Source: CAMLHP01 sp035759745
Lineage (GTDB): Bacteria > Gemmatimonadota > Gemmatimonadetes > Gemmatimonadales > GWC2-71-9
DNA: 64,000 bases
Direction of reading: 5' to 3'
NCBI GenBank assembly: GCA_035759745.1
Contig: DASTUF010000041.1
Coordinates: forward strand, 5,706 to 69,705
Part shown: positions 34,792 through 43,774 of the stretch, piece by piece
Position numbering within the stretch: position 1 is the stretch's first letter
Layout: every line of letters starts with the position of its first letter
Notes under the pieces: model-generated
Told to the model about the DNA's origin: nothing
The model's database searches: none
The model's input: the letters and a program-made list of their open reading frames with translations, nothing else
Position numbers and translations under genes: made by a program

Positions 34792-35277
34792 ATGAACAAG
34801 CCGGAAGCACGCGATGGCGCCAGGGTGCGCTTCCCCCCGCCGCTGCTGCCGCTCGCGGCCGTCCTGCTCGGCGTCGCTCTGCAGCGCTGGCTGCCGATCA
34901 ATGTCGGATTTCAGCTGCCGAAGGCGGTACGCTACATCGTCGGTGGGCTGGTGGTGCTGGTGCCGATCCTGGGCCTGGGGGTGACGGGAGTGCTTGCACT
35001 GCGGCGCACCGGGCAGAGCGAGCTCCCCTGGACTCCGACCACCGAGATCGTGCAGGGCGGCCCGTTCCGCTACTCCCGCAATCCCATGTATCTCCACATG
35101 GTGTTGCTCTGCGTGGGCTTCGCGATCCTGCTCTTCAATCCGTGGATCCTGCTGCTCACCCCGCTCGTGGCCTGGGGACTGTACCAGTTCGCCATCCGAC
35201 CGGAAGAGGAATATCTCGAGGGCAAATTCGGCGCCGAGTACCTGGGCTACAAGCAACGGGTGCGGCGGTGGATCTGA
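34792..35277 (+). CDS. Isoprenylcysteine/phospholipid methyltransferase-like membrane protein
   Basis: 161 residues with four hydrophobic segments. GPFRYSRNPMYL followed by a RPEEEYLEGKFGAEYLGYK C-terminus is the signature of the ICMT/PEMT-like family that methylates carboxyl or amine groups in the membrane using SAM. Last gene of the 31249-35277 run. Acceptor unknown. Confidence 0.85.
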   Translation: MNKPEARDGARVRFPPPLLPLAAVLLGVALQRWLPINVGFQLPKAVRYIVGGLVVLVPILGLGVTGVLALRRTGQSELPWTPTTEIVQGGPFRYSRNPMYLHMVLLCVGFAILLFNPWILLLTPLVAWGLYQFAIRPEEEYLEGKFGAEYLGYKQRVRRWI

Positions 35278-35919
35278 TCAGGGGCGGCCGGCAGGCCGCC
35301 CGAGCAACTCCAGGATCAGCGCCCGCACCCTGCGATCGTTCATCATGAAGGTGTGACTCACGTGGAGCGTCCGGATGTCGGCGCGCTCCCCGGGTGCCGG
35401 CGCCGCCTCATCCACCGCCACGATGCCGTCGTTGGGCACACCATCGAACAGCATCCCCACGCGCTCCCAGCCGCGCGTTCCCGCAATCACGGTGCTCGGA
35501 ACCACGTTGCTGGGCAACGCCGAGAAGAAGGTGGACCGGGCCAGCAGCTGGCCTGACTGGCCATTGATCCAGCGATAGGGGATGTGGCGGTGGAGGCGCC
35601 GGGCCAGCCGAGGCGCCCGGCTGGGTGTGCCCAGAAGAATCAGGCGCTGAGGCAGCGGCGTCCCCTCGGGCCATCCTGCCAGTGCCGCGCGCAGCAGGAT
35701 GCCGCCCAGCGAATGCCCGATGGCGGCGTACGGCTGTCCGGCGGCGGCCGCCTGCAGCAACCGCTGGCGCACCCGCGAGCGAATGCGCGGGAAAGACTCC
35801 ACTCCCGGCACATACCCCACCAATTCGGTCTCATGGCCAGCGCGCCTGAGCGCGCGAGCGAGGGGCATCATGGAGACGGGCGTGCGGCCCATGCCGTGGA
35901 CGAGGACTACTCGAGTCAA
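35278..35919 (-). CDS. Alpha/beta hydrolase (lipase-like)
   Basis: 213 residues. VVLVHGMGRTP (oxyanion strand), IGHSLGG (nucleophile Ser) and HVSHTFMM (catalytic His) are visible. Related to small PGAP1/lipase-like proteins. The start is a TTG at 35919 inside the AGTC heptamer repeat; the first in-frame ATG would delete the first strand. It follows the VOC gene by 18 bp. Its stop lies directly next to the convergent ICMT-like gene. Confidence 0.8.
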   Translation of the reverse strand: MTRVVLVHGMGRTPVSMMPLARALRRAGHETELVGYVPGVESFPRIRSRVRQRLLQAAAAGQPYAAIGHSLGGILLRAALAGWPEGTPLPQRLILLGTPSRAPRLARRLHRHIPYRWINGQSGQLLARSTFFSALPSNVVPSTVIAGTRGWERVGMLFDGVPNDGIVAVDEAAPAPGERADIRTLHVSHTFMMNDRRVRALILELLGRPAGRP

Positions 35920-35940
35920 GAGTCGCGAGTCACGAGGCTA
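35913..35940. repeat. 7-bp AGTC-type repeats linking a stop and a start codon
   Basis: Plus-strand units GAGTCAA, GAGTCGC, GAGTCAC and GAGGCTA. On the minus strand the last unit contains the TAG of the VOC gene and the first contains the TTG start of the hydrolase gene. Confidence 0.65.
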
Positions 35941-36297
35941 TTGCACAAACACCAGCAGCACCCCCGACGGATCTACTACATGCAGCACCATCCAGGTGTC
36001 GTCCACCAGCTCCGGTGCCTTGATCCGGACACCGGGAAACTCGCCGCCTTCTGTCACTTGTCGGGCCAGCAGGTGCCACGCCTCGACGTCATCCACGCCC
36101 ATGACCATCATGAAGTTGTTGGCCCAGTCCTTCACGTAGTAGTCCTGCAGCCGGAAGGCGTGGCCACCGAGCTCGAAGTCCGCGGTCCCACCCCAGCCCT
36201 CGGACATCGTGAAGCCGAGTGCCGAGTAGAACCGCTTCGACATCTCGAAGTTCTTCGCGGGCACATAGGGCTTGAAGCTGTTTATGCTGGGCGACAT
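35938..36297 (-). CDS. VOC (glyoxalase/bleomycin resistance) family protein
   Basis: 119 residues. KPYVPAKNFEMSKRFYSALGF opens the first beta-alpha-beta-beta-beta module and VVDPSGVLLVFVQ closes the second. Metal ligands are not the glyoxalase I set, so the reaction is unknown. Single-domain, dimer expected. Confidence 0.82.
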   Translation of the reverse strand: MSPSINSFKPYVPAKNFEMSKRFYSALGFTMSEGWGGTADFELGGHAFRLQDYYVKDWANNFMMVMGVDDVEAWHLLARQVTEGGEFPGVRIKAPELVDDTWMVLHVVDPSGVLLVFVQ

Positions 36298-36315
36298 GAA
36301 GCTCCTCCGGGTGGT

Positions 36316-36420
36316 TCACTTCCTCCAGCGATACCCGAAGCCCTGGCTGCGGGCAAGCCACCCCGCGACCGTGGCGCCTTTCGGGGCCGGAATCCGATAC
36401 CAGTATATAACCGGACATCG
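36316..36420 (-). pseudogene. Relic of an outer-membrane barrel gene 3' end
   Basis: On the minus strand this stretch ends ...SQGFGYRWRK-stop, matching the C-terminus SSLGFGYRWR-stop of the gene at 36967-37461; the DNA agrees at 20 of 21 bases around the CCTCCAGCG core. No start or upstream barrel sequence is recognisable, so it looks like a truncated copy. Coincidental conservation of a terminal strand is the alternative. Confidence 0.4.
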
Positions 36421-36435
36421 TTGAGGGAGGGTCCC

Positions 36436-36948
36436 ATGCGTGGGCCAGGCATTGGCGTGTCGCTTTGTGCGTTGCTCGCTTTCGGATGGCTTTGCCCCGG
36501 CACCGCGGAGGCGCAGGAACGCCAGCTGCAACCCGTGGGTTTCTGGGGATCGCTGGCGTTGGGACCGGCCGCACCATACGGATTTGGCGGCGCCGTGGGT
36601 GCCGCGGTGCGATACCAGAATGTCGTGCTGCGAGTCCGCGCCGCCGCGTCCGCGGAGCTCCTGGGCGACGGCGTGGACGACTGGGGAGTGCTGGCCGGCG
36701 GCGCGATCGAGTTGAGCCCCGCGCGCAGCATGGTGACTCTCACAGCGGGCATCGGCCGGGCGACCAGTTCGCGCGGCTGCGTATTGTGCACGTCCAGCTC
36801 GGAATCCCGGATGGCGATGCTCGTCGACGCCGAAGCGCGCCTGGCCGTGACGTCGTTCTTCGGCATCTCGGCCAACGCCTTCGTTGACATCAACGGCGAA
36901 GAATCCTTCGGCGGCCTGGGCGTCGGCATCTTTCTCGGCCGGCTGTGA
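36436..36948 (+). CDS. Outer-membrane beta-barrel-like protein
   Basis: 170 residues. GGGAGGG precedes the ATG. A signal peptide ends near GTAEAQE. The remainder alternates hydrophobic and polar residues in short Gly-rich strands (GFGGAVGAAVRY, GVLAGGAIEL, LGVGIFLGRL), typical of small porin-like barrels. One CVLC pair could be a disulphide. Function unknown. Confidence 0.65.
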   Translation: MRGPGIGVSLCALLAFGWLCPGTAEAQERQLQPVGFWGSLALGPAAPYGFGGAVGAAVRYQNVVLRVRAAASAELLGDGVDDWGVLAGGAIELSPARSMVTLTAGIGRATSSRGCVLCTSSSESRMAMLVDAEARLAVTSFFGISANAFVDINGEESFGGLGVGIFLGRL

Positions 36949-36966
36949 TCGCCGGCGTGTGGGCCG

Positions 36967-37461
36967 CTACCTCCAGCGGTACCCGAAGCCGAGGCTGCTC
37001 ACCAGTGCTGCGTCCTGACTGGACCAGCCGGCGCCGATGTCGATCATCGCGGTGAACCCGCCCGCTGCCAGGTAACGATAGCCCACGCTCAGTGCGGGAC
37101 CATACAACACCCGCTGCTCGGCGACGGTCCACTGCTGAAGGACCGGCATCACGCCCGCCTGGCCAAACAGGGCGTGTCTCCCCCGGCCGCTATAGACGCG
37201 AACCAAAGCGGCTGCGCCGAAGGCACGGTCGAACACGTCGTGCGGCGGCATCACGCCAAGACCCGTGCTCACGCCTACCAGACCATTCGCGACGTGGTAT
37301 TCTGCGGCGAACCCGACACCGCCGAACGCATTCCCCAGGCCGGCCATGACCGCGAACCTTTGAGGCCCGGGAACGGCGCGTTGGGCGCTGACGGCAGTGG
37401 CGGACGCAGCCAGCAGCAGCGTCGCAAGAAGGGATGTCGCAAGCGATCGGGGGAAATGCAT
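36967..37461 (-). CDS. Outer-membrane beta-barrel-like protein
   Basis: 164 residues. A GGAGG-type site precedes the ATG at 37461. Signal peptide ends near AVSAQ. Gly/aromatic strand pattern (GGVGFAAEYHV, LSVGYRYLAAGGF) with C-terminal LGFGYRWR. Convergent with the similar-looking gene at 36436-36948. Function unknown. Confidence 0.65.
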   Translation of the reverse strand: MHFPRSLATSLLATLLLAASATAVSAQRAVPGPQRFAVMAGLGNAFGGVGFAAEYHVANGLVGVSTGLGVMPPHDVFDRAFGAAALVRVYSGRGRHALFGQAGVMPVLQQWTVAEQRVLYGPALSVGYRYLAAGGFTAMIDIGAGWSSQDAALVSSLGFGYRWR

Positions 37462-37629
37462 GCGCGCCTCCGGTTTGATCGGTATCTCCCAGCATACGCT
37501 CCGGTACTCGAGAGCGCCACCGTCATTCCGGGGCATCGTGAACCTCCCGGCCCTCGCTCAGCCCCCGGCTGATCCGCAACACGTGCCCAGCCCCACTTCT
37601 CGAACCACGCCCCTGCTCAGAATGTCCCC

Positions 37630-37643
37630 TTCTCACTTCTCAC
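37630..37643 (-). repeat. Two GTGAGAA heptamers across a stop codon
   Basis: On the minus strand two GTGAGAA units encode the last residues SEK and the TGA of the GNAT gene. Confidence 0.8.
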
Positions 37644-38142
37644 TTGCGACTCGGTAGACGACCTTCCCAGTCGCACCGTCACCCCTCAGCCAGCCATCGA
37701 ACGTCGCGCCGATCTTCTCGGCGGCACGTCGAGAGCGGGTGTTGGTCTCTCCGATCACGAGTGTGACACTGTCCACGTAGCGGAAAGCGTGCTCCAGCAT
37801 GAGTCGCTTCAGTTCGCCGTTGTAGCGCCCGCCCCAGCATGCACGAGCCAGAAAGGTCCAGCCGATCTCCACCTCGCGCTCCGACTCGCGAAAGCCATGG
37901 TAGCGCGACGACCCGATCACCACCCCCGTCGCGGCGTCAATGATCAGCAGGGCGCCTCCGGACATCATGGCGCCCCGGAAGAACTCCCGGAACACATCGA
38001 CCTCATGCCGGTCGGAGTTCGGGTGCTGCTCCCAGATGAGCGGATCCGACGCCACCGCGTAGAGCGCGTCGAAGTCGTCCTCGCGCAACGGGCGGAGGTG
38101 GAGCAGCTCGCCCTCGAGGGTTGGCTGGGCATCGAATGACAT
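37633..38142 (-). CDS. GNAT family N-acetyltransferase (RimJ/RimL type)
   Basis: 169 residues. LHLRPLREDDFDALY opening, VEIGWTFLARACWGGRYN acetyl-CoA loop and ETNTRSRRAAEKIGATFDG helix. The C-terminal SEK is written by the heptamer repeat, so the natural stop may once have been elsewhere. Substrate unknown. It follows the membrane protein gene by 8 bp. Confidence 0.83.
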   Translation of the reverse strand: MSFDAQPTLEGELLHLRPLREDDFDALYAVASDPLIWEQHPNSDRHEVDVFREFFRGAMMSGGALLIIDAATGVVIGSSRYHGFRESEREVEIGWTFLARACWGGRYNGELKRLMLEHAFRYVDSVTLVIGETNTRSRRAAEKIGATFDGWLRGDGATGKVVYRVASEK

Positions 38143-38150
38143 GCGTCGCT

Positions 38151-38582
38151 TTAGGCGATAGCTTGCCTGCTCGTCGCCCACTTTCCGCCGATCCAGGCCA
38201 TCGGGATGTAGGCGACCACGAGGTCGAGCACGTTGAACCACATGGGCGCGGGGAGCATCATCACGGCTGAGATTCCAGCCGCCAGGAAGCACACGCCCAC
38301 GATCAGCGCCATTACCATCTTCCGGCTGGCGGCGAGCCGGGCCGCGAGGAAGGCGCCGACAAGCGTGCCCAGCGCGTGTGCCAGGAAGGGAAAGATGAAG
38401 TGCCTGGGCTGGAACAGGTGCATGCCAGCCTTGAGCGCCTCCATGTTGGTCACGTCGACCCCGGCGGGCGGCGGTATCACCTTGCCGCTGATCGTGATCA
38501 GCCCCATGTTGACGATGCTGCCGATCACCACCCCCGCGATCACTGCCAGTATGTTGCGAAGCACCGGGTTCACGCGCCCCAT
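38151..38582 (-). CDS. Hypothetical membrane protein, four helices
   Basis: 143 residues. Hydrophobic segments at about 10-30, 62-82, 87-107 and 113-133. The GSIVNMGLITISG and MPHxxHF-like MHLFQPRHFIFPF segments recur in uncharacterised membrane proteins of several phyla. No function recognised. First of a two-gene unit with the GNAT gene. Confidence 0.65.
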   Translation of the reverse strand: MGRVNPVLRNILAVIAGVVIGSIVNMGLITISGKVIPPPAGVDVTNMEALKAGMHLFQPRHFIFPFLAHALGTLVGAFLAARLAASRKMVMALIVGVCFLAAGISAVMMLPAPMWFNVLDLVVAYIPMAWIGGKWATSRQAIA

Positions 38583-38642
38583 CCTTCCGCTCAGGGTGGC
38601 ACCGCCGAGTGACGTATTCAGCCCAGAAGAGGATACCTGCCG

Positions 38643-40187
38643 ATGTCAGCCCGCGCCACCATCCTTGCCACCACTGCCCTGCTCCTCTTTCCGGCGGCTG
38701 TCGCCCCCGATCCCGTCTTCGTTGACTGGGCGATGGTGGCCCGGATCCGGGAGGAGGGATTGCAGCGATCACAGGTCATGGAGTTCGAGGGGTACATGAC
38801 CGACGTGCTCGGCGCGCGGCTCACCCTGTCGGAGGGAATGACCCGGGCACAGGCGTGGGTCATGGACCAGATGAAGTCGATGGGCCTGGTGAATGTGGCC
38901 GCGGAGCCGTTCATGGATTTCGGCGTGAGCTGGGACATCGAGTTCGTTTCACTCCACATGCTGGAGCCGGACTACGCCCCGATGGTGGGCTATCCCCTCT
39001 CCCACACCCCCGGCACCAACGGGCCGGTCGAGGCGGAGGCGGTGATCGTGGACCTGCAGCTGCGCTCGGACCTGGAGCGCTATCGTGGCAAGCTTCGAGG
39101 CAAGGCGGTGCTGGCGACGCCCCCGGCCCCGATCGACTTGAGGCCACTCATCAACGGTGTACCGCCCCGCACCCAGGCCGAGCTCGATTCCCTTGAGCAT
39201 GTGGTGATCGCACCCCAGCGGGCGCCTCGGCCCCGAAGCGTCCGGCACCCGGACGCGCTCAGCGCCGAGGAGAAGCTGGCGTTCTTCAAGGCGGAAGGCG
39301 TGGCGGCGGTGCTCGAGTGTCCCAGCGGGTGGCTGGGCGCGGTGCGCGGATTCTCCCGGCCGGGCGCACGGGGCGACGGATATTCTCGGGCGGGGATCCT
39401 GGCCTCACCGGTGGTGGTGGTCATCACGCCGGAGCATTACAACCGGCTGTACCGCAACGCGGAGCGCGAGATCCCGGTGAAGGTCCGGGTCGAAGTGCGA
39501 AACCGGATCGGACAGCAGGCGGATTCGGCCGAGAACATCGTGGGCGAGATTGCCGGCAGCGACCTCAAGGACGAGGTGGTGATGATCGGGGCCCACTTCG
39601 ACACCTGGCATGCCAGTCCCAACGCCAGCGACAACACGTCGGGCGTGGCGGTGGCGCTGGAGGCGATGCGGATCCTCAAGGCGGTGGGGGCCAAGCCGAG
39701 GCGGACCATCCGGGTGGCGCTGTGGAGCGGCGAGGAGCAGGGACTGCTGGGGTCGAGGGCGTACGTGCGGAAGCATTTCGGCGACCCGCGCGACTCGACA
39801 CTTGGCACGAAGCCGGCCTACGAGAAGCTCTCGGTGTATTTCAATCAGGATTACGGCCCGGGGCTGTATCGCGGCATCTACCTGCAGGGCAACGAGGCGG
39901 CGCGGTCGCTGCTGGCGGGGTGGATGGAGCCGTTCAGGGACTTCGGGATGACGGCGGTGTCAAACCAGGGCGTGGGCAGCACCGACCACGTGTCGTTTGA
40001 CGAGGTGGGGCTGCCGGGCTTCCAGTTCCTGCAGGATCGGGTACCCGGGACGGGTGGGCACACCAACCTCGACTTCTACGACACCATCCAGGGCGACGAC
40101 CTGATGAGAAACGCGGTGGTGATGGCGTCGTACGCCTGGCACGCCGCGAACACCGATGAGCGGATGCCGAGGAAGGTGAGGCGGTAG
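38643..40187 (+). CDS. Exported M28 family zinc aminopeptidase with PA-like insert
   Basis: 514 residues with a signal peptide. Zn ligands of the M28 family: GAHFDTW (His, Asp), NASDNTSG (bridging Asp), SGEEQGLLGS (catalytic Glu, metal Glu), FNQDYG (Asp) and STDHVSF (His). A protease-associated-like domain precedes them (about 130-270). Cleaves N-terminal residues from peptides in the periplasm. Transcribed alone. Confidence 0.88.
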   Translation: MSARATILATTALLLFPAAVAPDPVFVDWAMVARIREEGLQRSQVMEFEGYMTDVLGARLTLSEGMTRAQAWVMDQMKSMGLVNVAAEPFMDFGVSWDIEFVSLHMLEPDYAPMVGYPLSHTPGTNGPVEAEAVIVDLQLRSDLERYRGKLRGKAVLATPPAPIDLRPLINGVPPRTQAELDSLEHVVIAPQRAPRPRSVRHPDALSAEEKLAFFKAEGVAAVLECPSGWLGAVRGFSRPGARGDGYSRAGILASPVVVVITPEHYNRLYRNAEREIPVKVRVEVRNRIGQQADSAENIVGEIAGSDLKDEVVMIGAHFDTWHASPNASDNTSGVAVALEAMRILKAVGAKPRRTIRVALWSGEEQGLLGSRAYVRKHFGDPRDSTLGTKPAYEKLSVYFNQDYGPGLYRGIYLQGNEAARSLLAGWMEPFRDFGMTAVSNQGVGSTDHVSFDEVGLPGFQFLQDRVPGTGGHTNLDFYDTIQGDDLMRNAVVMASYAWHAANTDERMPRKVRR

Positions 40188-40393
40188 GAGGCGGGCACGC
40201 GCGGGACGAACCGGCTATACTTCGGTGCCGCTCCTCAGGACCGATCGCAGGCGCCGACCGATTCCTGTCGAGGCCGATCCACGGCTTCGCCTCGTTGGCG
40301 TATCTCCGGCCCTTTGTTTCTGCCGGTCGTCGTCCCGCCAGTGCCAGCAGGTTGCCTCTCTTGACTCTCGCATTTCCGCACGCCCGTCCCTCA

Positions 40394-42691
40394 GTGCCAC
40401 CCGCGTGGTCGAGAGGGCGGAATGACGATCATACGCCGGTTCCGCAGGCCCTGACGCGGGTTGCCCTCCTGGGCAACCACCTCCCGCGCCAGTGCGGCAT
40501 TGCGACGTTCACCACCGACCTGGGCGCGGCCATCACCGCCGAGTTCCAGTCCCTGGATTGCTTCGTCGTGGCCATGAACGACGGCGGCCCGCGCCATCAC
40601 TACCCGCCGGCGGTGCGCTTCGAGATCGAGGAGAACGACGTCGCGTCGTACCGCCGGGCCGTGGACTTCCTCAATGTGTCGATGGTGGACGCCGTCTCGT
40701 TGCAGCACGAGTACGGCATCTTCGGCGGCAAGGCGGGCCAGTCGATCCTCCCGCTCCTGCGGGAGCTCCGGATGCCCATCGTCACGACACTGCACACCAT
40801 CCTCGCCGATCCGGAGCCGCCTCAGCGACGGGTGCTGGACGAGATCGTGCGCCTGTCGGAACGACTGGTGGTGATGAGCGCCCACGGTGCGGCCCTGCTC
40901 CAGCAGGTCCACGGAGTCAGTCCCGACAAGATTGACCTGATCCCGCACGGAATTCCGGAGGCGATGTTCGCCAGCGGCAACAAGGACCGGCTTGGCGTCG
41001 AGGGCAAGTCCGTGATCCTCACGTTCGGCCTCCTGTCGCCGGACAAGGGCGTGGAGTACGTGGTCGATGCGCTGCCCACGATCCTGGACGCGTATCCGGA
41101 CACCGTATACATCGTGCTCGGCGCCACCCACCCGCACGTGCTGGAGCAGTCCGGCGAAACCTACCGGCTGATGCTCGAGGCCAGGGCCCAGCGCCTGGGC
41201 GTGGATGCCAGCATCATCTTCCACAACCGTTTCGTGAGCCAGGCCGAACTGGGTGAATTCCTCTCCGCGGCCGATATCTATGTCACCCCCTATCTCAACC
41301 CGGAACAGAGCACCTCGGGCACGCTGGCTTATGCCGTGGGCGCCGGCAAGGCGGTGATCTCCACGCCCTACCGATACGCCGGAGAACTGCTCGCCGATGG
41401 CCGGGGGATCCTGGTGCCCTGGCGGGATGCCGAAGGAATAGCCCGTGAGGTGGTCGGACTGCTGTCCGATGAGGCGCGGGCGGATGCGATGCGCGAGCGC
41501 GCGGCGAAGTATGGCCGCGGAATGGCCTGGACCGCGGTGGCGCAGCGCCACGTGGCGAGCCTGGGCCGGGCCGTGATCGAGCATGCCGATCGGCGGCGGA
41601 GCGCATTTCACGCGCGGACGCTCGCGCAGCGCCCGGCAAGCCTGCCCGAGCTGAACCTGGACCATCTCCAGTCCATGACCGACGGCACCGGCATCCTCCA
41701 GCACGCGTCCTTCGTCGTGCCGCGCTATGCTGAGGGCTACTGCCTCGACGACAACGCCAGGGCGCTCATGCTCATGGCCCTGCTGGAGGAAGACGGCGGC
41801 GTGGAGCGCGGGCTGGTTCGCACCCTGGCCTCACGCTACCTGGCGTTCGTCAGTCATGCCTTTCACCCCGCCTCCGGCCGGTTCCGCAACTTCCTGACCT
41901 ACCAGCGTACGTGGGAGGAAGCCCGGGGCTCCGAGGACAGTCACGGCCGCGCCCTCTGGGCGCTGGGGACCGTGGTGGGCCACGCCAGCCATCCAGGCCG
42001 GCGGAGCTTGAGCCACGACCTTTTTCACGCGGCCTTGCCGGCGCTCACCCAGCTCTCGAGTCCGCGCGCCTGGGCCTATGCACTGCTGGGCATCGACGAG
42101 TATCTCCGCGTGTTCCGGGGCGATTCCACCGTCCAGTCGACCCGCGCGCTGCTCACGGAGCGGCTCCTGGAGTTGTTCGCGAGGGCCAGTGCCAGGAACT
42201 GGCCCTGGTTCGAGGATCGGGTGACCTACTGCAATGCCCGACTGCCCCAGGCCCTTATCATCTCTGGCACAGCCATGGGGCGCGAGGACATGGTGGCCAT
42301 CGGGACCCGGGCGCTCGACTGGCTGGGTGCGCTGCAGCACACGCCCGATGGCTGCTTCGCCCCCGTGGGCTCCAACGGCTTCTACGTGCGGGGAACCACG
42401 CCGGCGCGCTTCGATCAGCAGCCGGTTGAGGCATGCGGCATGGTGTCGGCAGCGCTGGACGCCGGCCGCGCCACCGCCGACGCGCGCTGGTCCCGCTACG
42501 CCACGTCCGCCTTCAGCTGGTTCCTGGGCCAGAACCACTTGCAGCAGGACCTGTATGATGGCTCGACCGGCGGCTGCCGTGACGGGCTCCACGCGGATCG
42601 CGTGAACGAGAACCAGGGAGCGGAGTCGACCATCTCGTTCCTCCTTGCCCTGCGGGACATGCGCTCCGCCGAGCCGGCACACCTCACCTGA
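40394..42691 (+). CDS. GT4 glycosyltransferase fused to an alpha/alpha-barrel-like domain
   Basis: About 765 residues. N-terminal GT-B domain about 20-415 (LLGNHLPRQCGIATFT, LIPHGIPEAMF, TFGLLSPDKGVEYV, YLNPEQSTSGTLAYAVGAGKAV). The C-terminal 340 residues (from about 450; QHASFVVPRYAEGYCLDDNARALML, NWPWFEDRVTYCNARLPQALI) resemble an (alpha/alpha) toroid as in glycosidase-like proteins. The start is uncertain: GTG at 40394 lacks a ribosome site, while a strong GAGGGCGGA-ATG at 40422 is in another frame. A TATACT at 40216 may be the -10. Pairs with the GH130 gene 24 bp downstream. Confidence 0.8.
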   Translation: MPPAWSRGRNDDHTPVPQALTRVALLGNHLPRQCGIATFTTDLGAAITAEFQSLDCFVVAMNDGGPRHHYPPAVRFEIEENDVASYRRAVDFLNVSMVDAVSLQHEYGIFGGKAGQSILPLLRELRMPIVTTLHTILADPEPPQRRVLDEIVRLSERLVVMSAHGAALLQQVHGVSPDKIDLIPHGIPEAMFASGNKDRLGVEGKSVILTFGLLSPDKGVEYVVDALPTILDAYPDTVYIVLGATHPHVLEQSGETYRLMLEARAQRLGVDASIIFHNRFVSQAELGEFLSAADIYVTPYLNPEQSTSGTLAYAVGAGKAVISTPYRYAGELLADGRGILVPWRDAEGIAREVVGLLSDEARADAMRERAAKYGRGMAWTAVAQRHVASLGRAVIEHADRRRSAFHARTLAQRPASLPELNLDHLQSMTDGTGILQHASFVVPRYAEGYCLDDNARALMLMALLEEDGGVERGLVRTLASRYLAFVSHAFHPASGRFRNFLTYQRTWEEARGSEDSHGRALWALGTVVGHASHPGRRSLSHDLFHAALPALTQLSSPRAWAYALLGIDEYLRVFRGDSTVQSTRALLTERLLELFARASARNWPWFEDRVTYCNARLPQALIISGTAMGREDMVAIGTRALDWLGALQHTPDGCFAPVGSNGFYVRGTTPARFDQQPVEACGMVSAALDAGRATADARWSRYATSAFSWFLGQNHLQQDLYDGSTGGCRDGLHADRVNENQGAESTISFLLALRDMRSAEPAHLT

Positions 42692-42715
42692 AATGGATTG
42701 GCGGCCTGATCAGCG

Positions 42716-43774
42716 ATGACTGAACGGCGACATTACGAAGTCCTGTTCCAGCGGCACCCGGCCAACCCGATCCTGACCGCGGCCGACTGGCCCTATCCGG
42801 CGCACAGCGTCTTCAATGCCGGCGCGACCCGCCTCGGCGACGGCACTACGCTGCTGCTCTGCCGGGTGGAGGATCGCCGGGGGCACTCCCATCTCTGCGC
42901 CGCACGGTCGGCCAACGGCGTCGATGGCTGGATCATCGATCAGGCCCCGACGTTCCGGGCCGATCCCGAACGCTATCCCGAGGAGATGTGGGGCGTCGAG
43001 GACCCGCGGATCACCTATATGGAAGAGCTGGGCCGCTACGCCGTCGCATACACCGCATACGGCCGGGCCGGGCCGGGCGTGGCGCTCGCGCTGACCGAAG
43101 ACTTTCGCGAGTTCGAGCGCTGTGGCCTGGTGATGCAGCCGGACGACAAGGACGCGGCCCTGCTCCCCCGGCGAATCGACGGAAGCTTTGTCCTGCTGCA
43201 CCGGCCCATGCACCATTCCGGCGCCCATGTCTGGATGTCCTACTCGCCGGACTTGCTCAACTGGGGTGGCCACAAGCTGGTGCTGCCGGCGCGCCGAGGG
43301 GCGTGGTGGGATGCCAACAAGGTGGGGCTGTCGCCACCGCTGATCGAGACACCGCGCGGCTGGCTCATGGTGTATCACGGTGTCCGGCAGACCGTGGCGG
43401 GGGGAATCTATCGGCTGGGGCTTGCCCTGCTCGACCTCGAGCACCCGGAACACTGCCTGCTGCGGGGCGACATGTGGGTGTTCGGGCCGGAGACGCCGTA
43501 CGAGCGCGAAGGTGACGTGGGCAACGTGGCCTTTCCGTGCGGCTACACCATCGGGGACGACGGTGATACGATCTTTCTTTACTACGGCGCGGCCGATACC
43601 AGCATGGCGCTCGCCACGGGGAGCATCCGGCAGCTGCTCCACTGGCTGGACGAGCATGGCAGAGCGGTCGGTACTCTCGACCCGCTGGCGGCGGCGCTCG
43701 GTCCGGGATTCCCGCTCCGGGCGGAGGAGCCGCCGCCGCCGCGCCCGCTGACCCAGGTCACGCCCGGCAGCTAG
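42716..43774 (+). CDS. GH130 family glycoside phosphorylase
   Basis: 352 residues. Five-bladed propeller with diagnostic GH130 elements: HPANPILTAADWP, a GVEDPRITY segment with the catalytic acid Asp, HRPMHHSG, WWDANKVGLSPPLIET, WLMVYHGV and YYGAADT. Members phosphorolyse beta-mannosides (beta-1,4- or beta-1,2-linked); linkage is not readable. Beside the GT4 fusion it suggests mannoside or mannan-like glycan turnover. Cytosolic. Confidence 0.9.
   Translation: MTERRHYEVLFQRHPANPILTAADWPYPAHSVFNAGATRLGDGTTLLLCRVEDRRGHSHLCAARSANGVDGWIIDQAPTFRADPERYPEEMWGVEDPRITYMEELGRYAVAYTAYGRAGPGVALALTEDFREFERCGLVMQPDDKDAALLPRRIDGSFVLLHRPMHHSGAHVWMSYSPDLLNWGGHKLVLPARRGAWWDANKVGLSPPLIETPRGWLMVYHGVRQTVAGGIYRLGLALLDLEHPEHCLLRGDMWVFGPETPYEREGDVGNVAFPCGYTIGDDGDTIFLYYGAADTSMALATGSIRQLLHWLDEHGRAVGTLDPLAAALGPGFPLRAEEPPPPRPLTQVTPGS

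Noticed and set aside
36404..36409. TATATA as -10 of the barrel gene at 36436
   Set aside because: No acceptable -35 at 16-18 bp and it lies close to the decayed gene end; too weak to list.
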